From positions 1 to 40,736 of the IMG/VR virus record IMGVR_UViG_3300020193_000047: a DNA stretch of 40,736 nucleotides; one strand, written 5' to 3'. The DNA comes from a virus. A model generated the notes under the pieces. That model was not told the DNA's origin and searched no databases. It worked only from the letters and a program-made list of their open reading frames with translations. A program made the position numbers and the translations under genes. Below are positions 23,385 to 33,052 of this stretch, piece by piece (positions within the stretch are counted from its first letter, which is position 1; the number at the start of each line of letters is the position of its first letter).

Positions 23385-23876
23385 ATGGCTTACGTAAAAA
23401 TATCAGACCCAGCAATCATGGACTTGTCGGGAATTCAACAAATTATTAACGTCGTTAATCAACATAGCGATTATTTAAATGCCCTAGTAAATAGATTTGG
23501 GGCAAACTATATACCAGATTGGACACAGCCAAATGTTCAGGCTAACTTTGACATAGCAACAAGCAATATTATTTATGGCAAGGTAACTATTACACCAGAT
23601 GATGATGCCACAGTGCCAACTAGCGGCAGAACGTATTATTCTAAAAATGTTACATTTGATACAGGTATTTCATTTTCTGAAATTCCAAATGTTGTCATAA
23701 CAAACAATAATATTGATAATGAAATATATGGAAATCTTGATATAGTTGCATCTATTCATAATGCCAGTACTACAGGGTTTACTGCCAGAATATATAGGGC
23801 TGGAATTAAAACAACTAATAAAGATTTAATTACTACAGATGTAGAGCTTAACTTTATTGCAGTTGGCAGAAGATAG
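23385..23876 (+). CDS. H-type-lectin-like tail protein (163 aa)
   Basis: The N-terminal 50 residues are helical (DLSGIQQIINVVNQHSDYLN) and could form a trimerising or attaching coiled coil. The remainder has the pattern of an H-type lectin-like beta-sandwich seen in phage receptor-binding proteins: YGKVTITPDDDATVPTSGRT, then VTFDTGISFSEIPNVVITNN, the FTARIYRA strand and a closing VELNFIAVGRR. Such domains bind sugars, and here would decorate the tail tip between the hub and the large fibres. It has its own promoter and strong ribosome-binding site, which suggests higher copy number than its neighbours. It ends 10 nt before the next gene. Recognition is from the pattern only. Confidence 0.7.
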   Translation: MAYVKISDPAIMDLSGIQQIINVVNQHSDYLNALVNRFGANYIPDWTQPNVQANFDIATSNIIYGKVTITPDDDATVPTSGRTYYSKNVTFDTGISFSEIPNVVITNNNIDNEIYGNLDIVASIHNASTTGFTARIYRAGIKTTNKDLITTDVELNFIAVGRR

Positions 23877-23885
23877 GGTAGTCCT

Positions 23886-26800
23886 GTGCAGTCTCAATAT
23901 AGATCACCGTTTACCGTTGGTAAAAGAAAAACTGTCTATATAGATGCTGCTGACCCACGAGTTCAGGGCTTTAAGGCAAACATTACAGCTGCAAGACTTG
24001 GTGCAGAACTTGTTATTGTAGATTCTAGAATAAATACATTAAGTCAGGCTGGACGACTATCCAATATTAGATTTTCATCTAAAACTTTTAAAGATAAGAC
24101 TATTGATCCAAAGGGAGAAAATTTTACAACCCCATCTGGACTAAGTAACGTTTCTTTAGCATGGGAAGAACTTTCAGGCGGACCAGCACTTGTAATATCT
24201 TTTGATTTTGATTTTAATGATCCCGACAATAAATATGTATCTAGTTTTGGGTATACATTAACAGGTAACAGTGAAACAACACCACTCATAGAAAGCATTA
24301 CCTTAAATAAAGATAGCACTTCTCAAAGAGTAGAATTTACATATGCACTTAATACACAATACTACGGTATTTTTCAAACATCATTTACAGAATTAAAAAT
24401 AGCAGCATATGATAGTTTTGGTAATAATGGACCAGTTACAACGATTACATCTATACCGTCGTATTCTAACAGTCTTCCTGCTCCAGTAATTACTGTAACA
24501 AGTATTCCAATGGGATATTCTGTTGATTGGAACGCAATAGCACAAACATATCAGTACATATCTGTAGAAGAAATAGTATCAAATGCAGGAACAGCGCCAT
24601 CTACTGGATATCAACAAGTATATTTAAATACTATAAAGCCTGCAGTAGTTCCAACTCCAACTACAGAGGCTCGTTGGGTAAAGGCAAGATTTACTGATAA
24701 AGCTGGAACATATGGGCCATACTCAAATGCAGTAAAAGTAACTCCAACTAATCCAATTTCTGTAGATTTAATTCCACCAGCAGAAGTTGTTTCAGTATCA
24801 GCAGCATGGTCTGGAGACAATATTGTTATTAACTATACATTGCCAGCATCAGATGCAGGTGCTAGATTCCAAGTTGCTCTTACTGCACCAAACACTTTTG
24901 TAGGATATTTTTATGCATTCCCATCTGGAACATCCTTAAATCAAACATATATTATAACTAAGGCAGATTTGTTTGCACAATTTGGATCACACTATTCTTC
25001 ATATACTGGAGTTTTTAAAAGTATGGACGCAGCAGACAATAGATCAAATGGAGTATCATTTATTGTTGCAGCAAGAGTAAATCCTTTACTTGGAATTACT
25101 CCTACATTTACAACTACCGCTCTTGTTAATGGATATAACGTTTCATATACATTATCAGCAGGTGCTGTTTATGCAAAGATATATCAAAAATATACAAGTT
25201 GGTCAGGAGTAACGCCATACGATTCATTCACTGGAACACGTTCATCTGGCGGAGCATCTGGAACAAATACAGTTACATTATCAGGTATTGTTTCTAATAC
25301 AGGTGCTTCAGTATCGCCACTTGTTGGATACATAGTTATTGGTACTGGCATTCCAGAAAATACTTATATAACTGCTGTATCTGGAGGTCAAATAACAGTA
25401 AATAACAACTTTACTTCACAAGTATCTGGATCAGTAACAGGATATGGAATAGTATATTCTGGAGGAAGTCCAGCCAACATATCTTCTACTTTATATCAAA
25501 ACACATATCTTCTTGTTAGATATTCTGATGATTTTGGAAATTCGTCAAACTATTCTGCAGAACAAATTGTTGTACCACTTTCTCCAGTAACAGTTGATGT
25601 AACTGGTCCTGGAAATGTTGCCACTGTTGCTGCATCAACAAACGGCATAGACACATCGGGGACTTTAGGATTCAATGGCTATATTAATTTAAATTGGACC
25701 GCAGTATCTGACACAACTCTGCGTGGATATAGAATTAGATTTACTACAGACACATCTAATCCAGTTTATTCACATGTTGATTTTCCAATAGATCAGGCTA
25801 ATCCTCCTACAGGAACAATATCATATAAGCTTGTTGGGTTGGCTGTAGGCGCAACATATAAAATAGGAGTTGCAACGTATGATGAATACAACAATACTTC
25901 TTCTGCATATACGTCTTTTGCAGACGTAACAATAACAGGTACTCCAGCTTTATCAAACTATATAGAGTCTGGAGCTGCAGGATTTCAATTTGGATCAGGA
26001 ATTAAAGATAAAACAGGTGCACAAAATGCATCTGCACAAGGTATATATTTAAGCAATAGTAATTATTGGTATTTAACATCTGCAAACTCTGCACAGTTTA
26101 AGGTTGGCGGATCAGCTGCTAATTATTTAGAGTGGAATGGAACTAAACTAACTGTAGATGGAGATATAACCGCAAAGGGTGGATCATTTGCAGGAAACAT
26201 AGCTCTCACTACATCTGGAGCGTCTATATATAATGGAGATGTTACAACTAGTGCAAATAATTTAACGGGTGATGGATTTATATTTAATAAAGATGGATTA
26301 TTAATTCGTAAGGGTGGTAATCAGGTATCTTTAGACACAACTAATGGAGCCATTACAGCCAATGCTGGAAATATCGCAGACTGGGTAATATCTTCTAGCA
26401 AAATAGAAAAACTTGATCCTGTTTCAACAAAATATGCAGGGCTATCATCAACTGGACTTTATAAGTTTTATTCTGGCAGCACATCTTCTGGCGGAGATAC
26501 TACACAATTTGCAGTAGATAGAACTGGAAAAGTTTGGGCAAAATCTGTTGAGATTTCTGGAGGAACATTAGACATAGGTGCAACATCATCTAACCTAACA
26601 TCTGGGTTCCATGTTTTAACTGATGGAACCATGTATGCTACTGGAGCACAGATTAATGGCGCTATAACTGCTACCTCTGGAAAAATTATAGGAACTTTTC
26701 AGGTAGAATCTGGATCATTTTATACTGGAACAAGTCCAACCGATACAAGCGTTATTATTAACGATAAAGGTTTGGCTTCTATTGGAACAAGCAATGCTAC

Positions 26801-27539
26801 ATTGACAGCAATTGTTAATACTCCAATAAGTTCTGGAAATATTCCTATTGGAGATAATCCAGCAGTTGGAGCATTGCCTACAGCAATTACATTTTTTACA
26901 AAAGCAGCATTAATAGGTGGATGGGTAGTAAATAGCACATCTATAAGAGATAGATCAGAACAGTTTATTCTTGATTCAGATGATAAGAGAATATCTATTA
27001 CAGGTGTTATTGATGTTTCAAGTAACTACCGTGTAAGATTTGGAACAGACTTAACTGGCTCTGGTAGTGGCACTACAAATATATTTGAGGCTGGAGTAGA
27101 TGGATCAACTCCTAATTTTTACATAACTAGAAGCGGTATTTTAAATGCACAAGGAGCAGTAATTAGTGGAAACATTACTGCAACAACAATGACTTCGACT
27201 GGTAATTTTAGTTTTGCAGACAACATATTGTCTGGTACTACTACATCTGTAGCTTTTGATTTAGGCAATGGTAATAAAGACATAACATTTAATAATATGC
27301 CATCTGCAGATTTTAATGGATGGGCGGGAGATCCAACAATAACAATTGATGATGTATCAAAGAAACTTGTAAAGGGTCGCAGATTTATATATCAAAGTCG
27401 GTATACTGGTAACAATGGTCCTGGAACTGTTACAAATTTTGATGGCGTTCAAGGAAAATATTTAACTGGAGATGGACAGGGTGGAGAAACTGAAAGAGAT
27501 ATTAAAGCTGGAGATATAGTCTTTATTCAGGAGGCTTAG
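23886..27539 (+). CDS. Central tail fibre with FN3 domains and beta-repeat C-terminus
   Basis: This 1217-residue protein starts at GTG 23886 with no clear ribosome-binding site. After an N-terminal attachment region (SPFTVGKRKTVYIDAADPRV) it carries three or more FN3-like domains (near 199-290, 296-400 and 570-690); the middle region has an inserted segment around 445-535. From about 700 it changes to the signature of J-like phage fibres (NYWYLTSANSAQFKVGG, YLEWNGTKLTVDGDITAKGG) and then short beta-repeat units such as GAQINGAITATSGKIIGTFQ, ending in a compact domain around LVKGRRFIYQSRYTGNNGPG. It likely hangs from the hub and helps bind the host. The 3' end carries GGAGG (27530-27534), which serves the next gene 3 nt later. 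Confidence 0.82.
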   Translation: MQSQYRSPFTVGKRKTVYIDAADPRVQGFKANITAARLGAELVIVDSRINTLSQAGRLSNIRFSSKTFKDKTIDPKGENFTTPSGLSNVSLAWEELSGGPALVISFDFDFNDPDNKYVSSFGYTLTGNSETTPLIESITLNKDSTSQRVEFTYALNTQYYGIFQTSFTELKIAAYDSFGNNGPVTTITSIPSYSNSLPAPVITVTSIPMGYSVDWNAIAQTYQYISVEEIVSNAGTAPSTGYQQVYLNTIKPAVVPTPTTEARWVKARFTDKAGTYGPYSNAVKVTPTNPISVDLIPPAEVVSVSAAWSGDNIVINYTLPASDAGARFQVALTAPNTFVGYFYAFPSGTSLNQTYIITKADLFAQFGSHYSSYTGVFKSMDAADNRSNGVSFIVAARVNPLLGITPTFTTTALVNGYNVSYTLSAGAVYAKIYQKYTSWSGVTPYDSFTGTRSSGGASGTNTVTLSGIVSNTGASVSPLVGYIVIGTGIPENTYITAVSGGQITVNNNFTSQVSGSVTGYGIVYSGGSPANISSTLYQNTYLLVRYSDDFGNSSNYSAEQIVVPLSPVTVDVTGPGNVATVAASTNGIDTSGTLGFNGYINLNWTAVSDTTLRGYRIRFTTDTSNPVYSHVDFPIDQANPPTGTISYKLVGLAVGATYKIGVATYDEYNNTSSAYTSFADVTITGTPALSNYIESGAAGFQFGSGIKDKTGAQNASAQGIYLSNSNYWYLTSANSAQFKVGGSAANYLEWNGTKLTVDGDITAKGGSFAGNIALTTSGASIYNGDVTTSANNLTGDGFIFNKDGLLIRKGGNQVSLDTTNGAITANAGNIADWVISSSKIEKLDPVSTKYAGLSSTGLYKFYSGSTSSGGDTTQFAVDRTGKVWAKSVEISGGTLDIGATSSNLTSGFHVLTDGTMYATGAQINGAITATSGKIIGTFQVESGSFYTGTSPTDTSVIINDKGLASIGTSNATLTAIVNTPISSGNIPIGDNPAVGALPTAITFFTKAALIGGWVVNSTSIRDRSEQFILDSDDKRISITGVIDVSSNYRVRFGTDLTGSGSGTTNIFEAGVDGSTPNFYITRSGILNAQGAVISGNITATTMTSTGNFSFADNILSGTTTSVAFDLGNGNKDITFNNMPSADFNGWAGDPTITIDDVSKKLVKGRRFIYQSRYTGNNGPGTVTNFDGVQGKYLTGDGQGGETERDIKAGDIVFIQEA

Positions 27540-27542
27540 AGA

Positions 27543-30500
27543 GTGCCAATATATAGATTAAATAATAGTGGGGTTTTAAAAAAGATAACTGGTTTATATC
27601 GTCTTAACAGTAACGGTGTTTTAAAAAAAATATCTAACGCATATAGACTAAATGATTCTGGAATATTTAAAAGAATATTTGCATCTTTATTAACTCCAAG
27701 TGTAAAAACAGCAACCAGACCATTGTTGTATTTTAGAGATGGTGGGGGTTATGAAACAGCATCTTCAGAAATTTTTTCTGCTACAAGTTCTAATTTAACA
27801 TCTCCAGCAGCATATGATGGAGATAAAATATTTTTAATAAGAGGAAACTGGAATGAAGAACCAATATCGTTTTTTATGAGGATACAGAAGTCTCAAAGCG
27901 CTGGCTTTAGCTCTGGTGTTACAAATGTTAATTCATCATCGTCAGTAACCAGAACATACCCATCATATTCAGATTCTAACTATGCAGATGAAGTTCCATT
28001 AAGTTCTACAAACAGATATACAATAACAAAGGCCGATGTTAGAGATGGCTATTATTTTAGAGGGTATATAGAAGCAACTAATAATCTTGATCGTACAGGT
28101 GAATACTCTACAGAAGTCGTCTTACCAAGAATGTATGCTAATGTTGTTTTTAATCAGGCAACAATAGGTTCTTATGTTGGTGATCCACAAACAAATGGTG
28201 GAACATTTTATTGGTCTTATAGCGGTAATTCTACTATACAGGCACAAGATATATCCGAGCAACAGTTTTTAGTATATCCATACAATAATACATCTGCAAG
28301 TCCTCTTTATAGTACAACGATATTTCCTGGAACAGGAACAAGTTCACCCAATACAACCGTTACTTTTACAAGTGCAAACTTAAGCCCTAATACACAATAC
28401 ACCATAGTTATAAAAGCAACCATGCAAGACGGCTGGGCATCAAATTCAACAGTTGCACTAAGAACAATAGAAACAGATCAACAATCTTTTACAACTGCAC
28501 AGGCAACACCCGCCATACCAACTAATGTAACTGCTACAGATGTTGGAACCAATAGGCCATACAATAATGGCGCTGTAAACTTATCTTGGGCACAACCAAA
28601 TAATGGAACAACAATAGTTGGATACAAAATTGAATATCAGGTAGGGCCTAATTATTTAACATATCAAACTTTAGTTGCCAATACTGAAAATAATACAACT
28701 TCTGGAACCTTTACTGGATTATCATCAAATACAAGTTATAAATTTAATGTAAGTGCAATTGGGTCTTTACAAACATCAAATAGGTCTGAAGATAGCAATG
28801 CTGTTCTTATTACTACAGTACCATTAGCACCAACAGGTGTTTTCGCAATTGCTGGAAATGCATCTGCAGATGTTTATTATAATCTTGTTTCTTCTTCTAA
28901 TAATGGTGGTAAATCTATTTCATACTACAGGGCAACATCAAGTCCAAGCGGTATAACTGGTACAGAAAATATTTCTCCAATAACGGTTGAAGGATTGACA
29001 AATTATACGTCATATACATTTACTGTTGCAGCCAATAATGCTAATGGATTTTCTGCTGAATCTGCCGCTTCATCTGCAGTAACCCCACAACTACCATTGC
29101 CAACTGGAAGCGGTACTGTAACAATAGTATCACAATCAAATACAAATTATATATATGAGGTAACATCATACGGGGTATGGTCTAATAGTGCAACAACTTA
29201 TGATTATGAATGGCAGACAAGCTCCAATGGTGGTATTAGTTGGACTACAAGATCTTCTGGAACAGATGTATCAACAGTACCCAACTATAATGCAGTTTTA
29301 TATAAGGCTCAAAATGTTAGAGTAATAATATATGGAAGAAATCAAACTGGTAGAGCTGTTATTGGATTAGAAAGCAATTCTCTTTTTGTTTTTTATACCG
29401 CCCCAGTTATTACATCATTTAGTGTTACTGGTGATGAGCTTCAAGTTTCATATTCATATGCTTATACTGCAGATGATCCGTCTACAAGTACACAAATTGA
29501 ATACAAATTATCATCAGCATCTACTTGGACAACTATAATTTATCCAGCAAGTAGTGGATTTATAAATTTAAGTCCAGGAACATATGATTTTAGGTTATGG
29601 GTTTATAATTCTGTAAATGGTGGAAACAGAACAACATCGTCTACTCTTACTGGAATAGTTGTATCTAAATTTTACACATTCTCATTTGGAAATATTTTAT
29701 ATCCATCCACAAATGGACACATAGGTTTAACTGGAGGATCAACAACCAGCATACCATCAACTGGAAAGTTTATTTCTATATTTCCAGGCGACTATGTTGG
29801 AAATACTGGTGCTTCACCAGGGTATATGTTAGCATGGTCAGACTCAACCAAATATGTAATAAGATTTGATGGATATAAATTTGGCTTTGTTGGACAAGCA
29901 GCATATAGAGTACAGTGGATGGCAACATTCTATACAAATCAAGATTATGCAGATATTAAAATTATTTCAAAAGGTAGCAGCATAAGTGGTGCAGAAACAG
30001 TTGGATTATATAAAAATGGTTTTGTAGTATCTGGATTGCCTGGACCATATACACTATCTACTGGAACAACTTTTAGAGTACGCTTTGACGCAACATCTGG
30101 ATCATTTGGTATATCATATGATGAAATATCAATAACATCTCCAGATGATATTATGACAACGGCGGGTACAAAAGTGGGTACTGGAGATGATGATATTTAT
30201 TATTCAATAACTACATCTTCAAACTACTATAAAACACCAGTTGTATCTTTTCAATCTCCATCAAACACAAATACTACAATATCTGTTCCATTTACAGAAA
30301 CATCTACTGATTATATTACATATGATGTAAGATCTAATAGCTATTCAGGAACTATCCTATCATCTGGTACCCTTTTTTCTAGCCCTCTAACTGCAAGTGG
30401 TCTTACTGCAGCAACAACATATTATATTACAGCAGTGCCATATAATTATAAAAATCAAGTAGGACCAACGGTACAGACTACTTCTCAAACAACCCCACCT

Positions 30501-32198
30501 GCACCAACAGTAACTTGGAGCAATGTCACCGCAAATACAGCAACAGTGTCATGGTCTGCAGCAAGTGCAACATCATATTATGTAATGATATATAATACAA
30601 ATAGTTTTGTTTATGTGTATGGTCCAACTACAACAGCAAATACCTTTGTTAATTTAACAGGACTAACTACTGCGGCACCATATAAAGCTTATGTTTATGG
30701 AATTAACAGTGGTGGTAATGGTCCAGATACACAGGTTGATCAATATACAGATGCAAAACTGTTCTATGATGGAAATACAAATACAGGTGGTTCTGCTCCA
30801 GCAACCACAGAACATGATTACAATACCTTTGCAACAGTATCGGGAAATACTGGAAGCTTAACAAAAACATACGGTACCTGGTCAGGATGGTCACTATTTT
30901 CAAATGGATCAGGCACAACATATGGTCCAGGATATACATCAACAATATTAATGGATGGTAGCAAGTATTTATATGCTAAATGGTCAGCTAATCAGCCAGG
31001 TACTCCATCAGTAACAGTAAATTATGGTCCATCTACTACCACATCATCTGGAAACTTTTTAACATTTAATCCAGTTAATTTTGGATCTGATACGTCATCA
31101 GTTCTTGTAGAATGGGGAACTTCTACTTCATATGGAAATAGTTCTTCAGTATCAACTAATGGTGGATCATATACAACACCTTCAAATCTAGCATGGAATA
31201 CCACTTGGTATTGGAGAGCAAGGGGATATAATCCATTTTATAATGGCTATGGTTCAGCACAAACTGGATCTGTATTTATTCCAATAACAACATGGACTGT
31301 TACATTTAATGCTGGAGACAATGGAGGTACTGTTGATGGATTGTATTCTACAACTCGTACTGCAAACAATGGTAGTTCTGTTACTGCACCAACAGCAACA
31401 AGAAGCGGATACACATTTAATGGATGGTACAACTCCTCATCTGGAGGGTCTTTAATTGTTGCTGGCGGAGGATCATATCAGCCAAGCTCAAATATAACTT
31501 TATGGGCTCAATTTACATTAACCCAGATTGCACCGTTTAACGGAAACGTTACCGTTTCACAATTTAGTGGATCTGGAAATATAAATAGTGCTAGATGGGA
31601 CGACTTATACTTTGTTACATCTGCTACAGCTAGCGGTACTCCTAGTCCAAGCGTAAGTTCCTATCAATGGCAAAGATTTAGCTTAGTTACCTCAACATGG
31701 AACAGCGTATCTGGACAAACAGGATCTAGTTTTACAATTGATTCTACTCATACAGGAGGAAGATTTAGATGCCTAGTTACATTTTCTAATGGAGTTTCAC
31801 CAAATTTACAGACACCATCAAATGAAATATTAGTTGCAAATCCAACAGTAACAAGTGTAAAATCATCTTATTTTTCAACTGCCCCATTTGTTATATGGTA
31901 TGTTTTTGGATACAATATGCAAGGAATGACAACTAGAACAATTATTCAAGGAGTAACTCAAACTGGAAGCACAACCAGTGCAAGCACTAACTCAGATGCG
32001 GTGACTAATGGAATAACCAGACAAACAAACTTAGGTGGAACTGGTCAGACATATGCTCTTATAATTAGGCCAGAAAACAATGCTGGTGGCGGAGGAGCTA
32101 TCGGAACAACCGTAACAACCAATACTTTGACCAATAACCAAACAAATAGAAACAATAGTCCTGTAACAAATACATTTAGCCCTGGAGGGTCTATATAA
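27543..32198 (+). CDS. Giant tail fibre/adhesin with FN3, Ig-like and InlB-type repeats
   Basis: This 1551-residue protein starts at GTG 27543 behind GGAGG. Residues 4-48 are three tandem 15-residue units (YRLNNSGVLKKITGL and two variants). FN3-like domains are visible near 323-424 and 425-514 and more loosely further on. Two Listeria-Bacteroides (InlB B) type repeats are seen near 1072-1148 (YLYAKWS ending) and 1250-1325 (WTVTFNAGDNGGTVDG then SGYTFNGWYNS and ITLWAQFT), and an Ig-like strand set near 1375-1436 (SYQWQRFSLVTSTWN, GRFRCLVTFSNG). The C-terminus is Asn/Thr/Gly-rich. Such mosaics of sugar- and protein-binding modules are typical of phage adhesins exchanged between phages and surface proteins. 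A run of eight A at 27623-27630 is a possible slippage site. It overlaps the following small gene by 1 nt. Confidence 0.82.
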   Translation: MPIYRLNNSGVLKKITGLYRLNSNGVLKKISNAYRLNDSGIFKRIFASLLTPSVKTATRPLLYFRDGGGYETASSEIFSATSSNLTSPAAYDGDKIFLIRGNWNEEPISFFMRIQKSQSAGFSSGVTNVNSSSSVTRTYPSYSDSNYADEVPLSSTNRYTITKADVRDGYYFRGYIEATNNLDRTGEYSTEVVLPRMYANVVFNQATIGSYVGDPQTNGGTFYWSYSGNSTIQAQDISEQQFLVYPYNNTSASPLYSTTIFPGTGTSSPNTTVTFTSANLSPNTQYTIVIKATMQDGWASNSTVALRTIETDQQSFTTAQATPAIPTNVTATDVGTNRPYNNGAVNLSWAQPNNGTTIVGYKIEYQVGPNYLTYQTLVANTENNTTSGTFTGLSSNTSYKFNVSAIGSLQTSNRSEDSNAVLITTVPLAPTGVFAIAGNASADVYYNLVSSSNNGGKSISYYRATSSPSGITGTENISPITVEGLTNYTSYTFTVAANNANGFSAESAASSAVTPQLPLPTGSGTVTIVSQSNTNYIYEVTSYGVWSNSATTYDYEWQTSSNGGISWTTRSSGTDVSTVPNYNAVLYKAQNVRVIIYGRNQTGRAVIGLESNSLFVFYTAPVITSFSVTGDELQVSYSYAYTADDPSTSTQIEYKLSSASTWTTIIYPASSGFINLSPGTYDFRLWVYNSVNGGNRTTSSTLTGIVVSKFYTFSFGNILYPSTNGHIGLTGGSTTSIPSTGKFISIFPGDYVGNTGASPGYMLAWSDSTKYVIRFDGYKFGFVGQAAYRVQWMATFYTNQDYADIKIISKGSSISGAETVGLYKNGFVVSGLPGPYTLSTGTTFRVRFDATSGSFGISYDEISITSPDDIMTTAGTKVGTGDDDIYYSITTSSNYYKTPVVSFQSPSNTNTTISVPFTETSTDYITYDVRSNSYSGTILSSGTLFSSPLTASGLTAATTYYITAVPYNYKNQVGPTVQTTSQTTPPAPTVTWSNVTANTATVSWSAASATSYYVMIYNTNSFVYVYGPTTTANTFVNLTGLTTAAPYKAYVYGINSGGNGPDTQVDQYTDAKLFYDGNTNTGGSAPATTEHDYNTFATVSGNTGSLTKTYGTWSGWSLFSNGSGTTYGPGYTSTILMDGSKYLYAKWSANQPGTPSVTVNYGPSTTTSSGNFLTFNPVNFGSDTSSVLVEWGTSTSYGNSSSVSTNGGSYTTPSNLAWNTTWYWRARGYNPFYNGYGSAQTGSVFIPITTWTVTFNAGDNGGTVDGLYSTTRTANNGSSVTAPTATRSGYTFNGWYNSSSGGSLIVAGGGSYQPSSNITLWAQFTLTQIAPFNGNVTVSQFSGSGNINSARWDDLYFVTSATASGTPSPSVSSYQWQRFSLVTSTWNSVSGQTGSSFTIDSTHTGGRFRCLVTFSNGVSPNLQTPSNEILVANPTVTSVKSSYFSTAPFVIWYVFGYNMQGMTTRTIIQGVTQTGSTTSASTNSDAVTNGITRQTNLGGTGQTYALIIRPENNAGGGGAIGTTVTTNTLTNNQTNRNNSPVTNTFSPGGSI
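27552..27686 (+). repeat. Three tandem 45-bp units encoding YRLN-x-x-G-[VI]-[LF]-K-[KR]-I repeats
   Basis: Units at 27552-27596, 27597-27641 and 27642-27686 encode 15-residue copies with YRLN, Gly at position 7 and Lys/Arg-Ile near positions 10-12. The DNA copies have diverged (synonymous changes), so the repeat is conserved at protein level. It may form the attachment helix/strand of the fibre. Confidence 0.85.
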
Positions 32199-32422
32199 TG
32201 ATAAACAACAATGAAAAAATATTATTACTAGATAAAAGAATAACAGATTTAACTAAAATCTATTTGTCTTTGCTTGATTATATTAAAAAAATTGAAGATG
32301 GAATGGAAGATCCAGATATGACAATATCTGAGTGTAACGAGGTTTTGCCAAAAATTATGGCAAAAAAAGAGTCATTAGTAGCAGAAAAACAAAGGCTGTT
32401 AGACTCTATACCAGTGGTATAA
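32198..32422 (+). CDS. Small coiled-coil protein after the fibre genes (74 aa)
   Basis: This 74-residue protein is almost entirely heptad-like helix (KILLLDKRITDLTKIYLSLL, then IMAKKESLVAEKQRLLDSI). It overlaps the fibre stop by one base (TAATG), so it is translationally coupled to the fibre, and the next small gene begins 16 nt after its stop. No family recognised. Candidate roles are a fibre assembly partner or a small virion protein, suggested only by coupling and by the run of three similar genes. Confidence 0.7.
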   Translation: MINNNEKILLLDKRITDLTKIYLSLLDYIKKIEDGMEDPDMTISECNEVLPKIMAKKESLVAEKQRLLDSIPVV

Positions 32423-32423
32423 T
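32415..32423 (+). promoter_or_regulatory. Extended -10 promoter (TGGTATAAT) overlapping a stop codon
   Basis: TGGTATAAT overlaps the stop of the 32198 gene. The expected start lies at about 32430, immediately in front of AGGAGG (32429-32434) and ATG 32439, giving a leader of around 9 nt. Confidence 0.5.
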
Positions 32424-32438
32424 ATACTAGGAGGAAAA

Positions 32439-32651
32439 ATGACCATACTAACAAATGAAGATAAAATATCAATTGTAAATCAACATAAAAAAAATGTTGA
32501 GTACAGCAAATATAATTTGCAGGTATCATTGATTGAGGAAAATGCTGTAACCAGCCCAGACCAAGATGCCATTGATGCACTAAATGATAAGATTACTGAG
32601 ATTAATAAAAAGCTTGCAGCACTAGATGCTGAGATATTATCTTTATCATAA
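32439..32651 (+). CDS. Small coiled-coil protein (70 aa)
   Basis: A strong AGGAGG precedes the ATG. The 70-residue product has two helices separated by VTSPDQDAID; the second (ALNDKITEINKKLAALDAEI) is a clear heptad coiled coil. The layout, size and position match its neighbours on both sides, so the three may be related or work together. No recognised family, membrane segment or signal peptide. Confidence 0.7.
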   Translation: MTILTNEDKISIVNQHKKNVEYSKYNLQVSLIEENAVTSPDQDAIDALNDKITEINKKLAALDAEILSLS

Positions 32652-32669
32652 TAATATAGGGGGGGTAAA

Positions 32670-32864
32670 GTGGATAAGGCAGAATTAGTAATTACCGCCT
32701 TGCAGCAACGCATAGGTGAATTAGTCTCTGGCTATGAAACACAAATTGCTATTTTGAGAGCAGAAATAACAAGTCTTATTGATGAAAAAAATGAAAAAGA
32801 TGAGGCTGTACAAGAGTATTCTGAACAAATAGCATCTAAGGTTGGATTAGATATAGAGCAATAA
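32670..32864 (+). CDS. Small coiled-coil protein (64 aa, GTG start)
   Basis: GTG 32670 is preceded by AGGGGGGG (32658-32665). The 64-residue product is a single long helix (LVITALQQRIGELVSGYETQ, then ILRAEITSLIDEKNEKDEAV) with a heptad pattern. It overlaps the zinc-ribbon gene by one base (TAATG). The family is unknown; the sequence resembles helical stalks or small chaperones rather than an enzyme. Confidence 0.68.
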   Translation: MDKAELVITALQQRIGELVSGYETQIAILRAEITSLIDEKNEKDEAVQEYSEQIASKVGLDIEQ

Positions 32865-33052
32865 TGTTTTGTAGAAAATGCAAGGGTAGAGTTTTTATAG
32901 ACCGTCAATATTCTAGTATTGATCACATAGAGACCTTTTGCATAATGTGTGGAGCTAGAAAGTTTTTTCATCCACCGTCTCAATCTTTGGAGGGAAGATG
33001 GCTACTGGAAAAGGAAAAATTGAGAGCCAAGCGTACAATAACGAGCCTGTAA
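32864..33052 (+). CDS. Small zinc-ribbon protein (62 aa)
   Basis: Two CxxC pairs, CRKC at residues 3-6 and CIMC at 26-29 (followed by GARKFF), form a zinc-ribbon. The 62-residue protein otherwise lacks recognisable domains and ends in a basic tail (LLEKEKLRAKRT). Small phage zinc ribbons usually bind nucleic acid or host polymerase parts and may act in gene control. Its last 55 nt overlap the start of the MerR-like gene in another frame, so the two are coupled. The overlap supports co-regulation; function is unknown. Confidence 0.7.
   Translation: MFCRKCKGRVFIDRQYSSIDHIETFCIMCGARKFFHPPSQSLEGRWLLEKEKLRAKRTITSL

Noticed and set aside
27543-32198. Diversity-generating retroelement target in the fibre genes
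   Set aside because: No reverse transcriptase or template repeat is present in the window, and no matching variable-repeat pair was seen.
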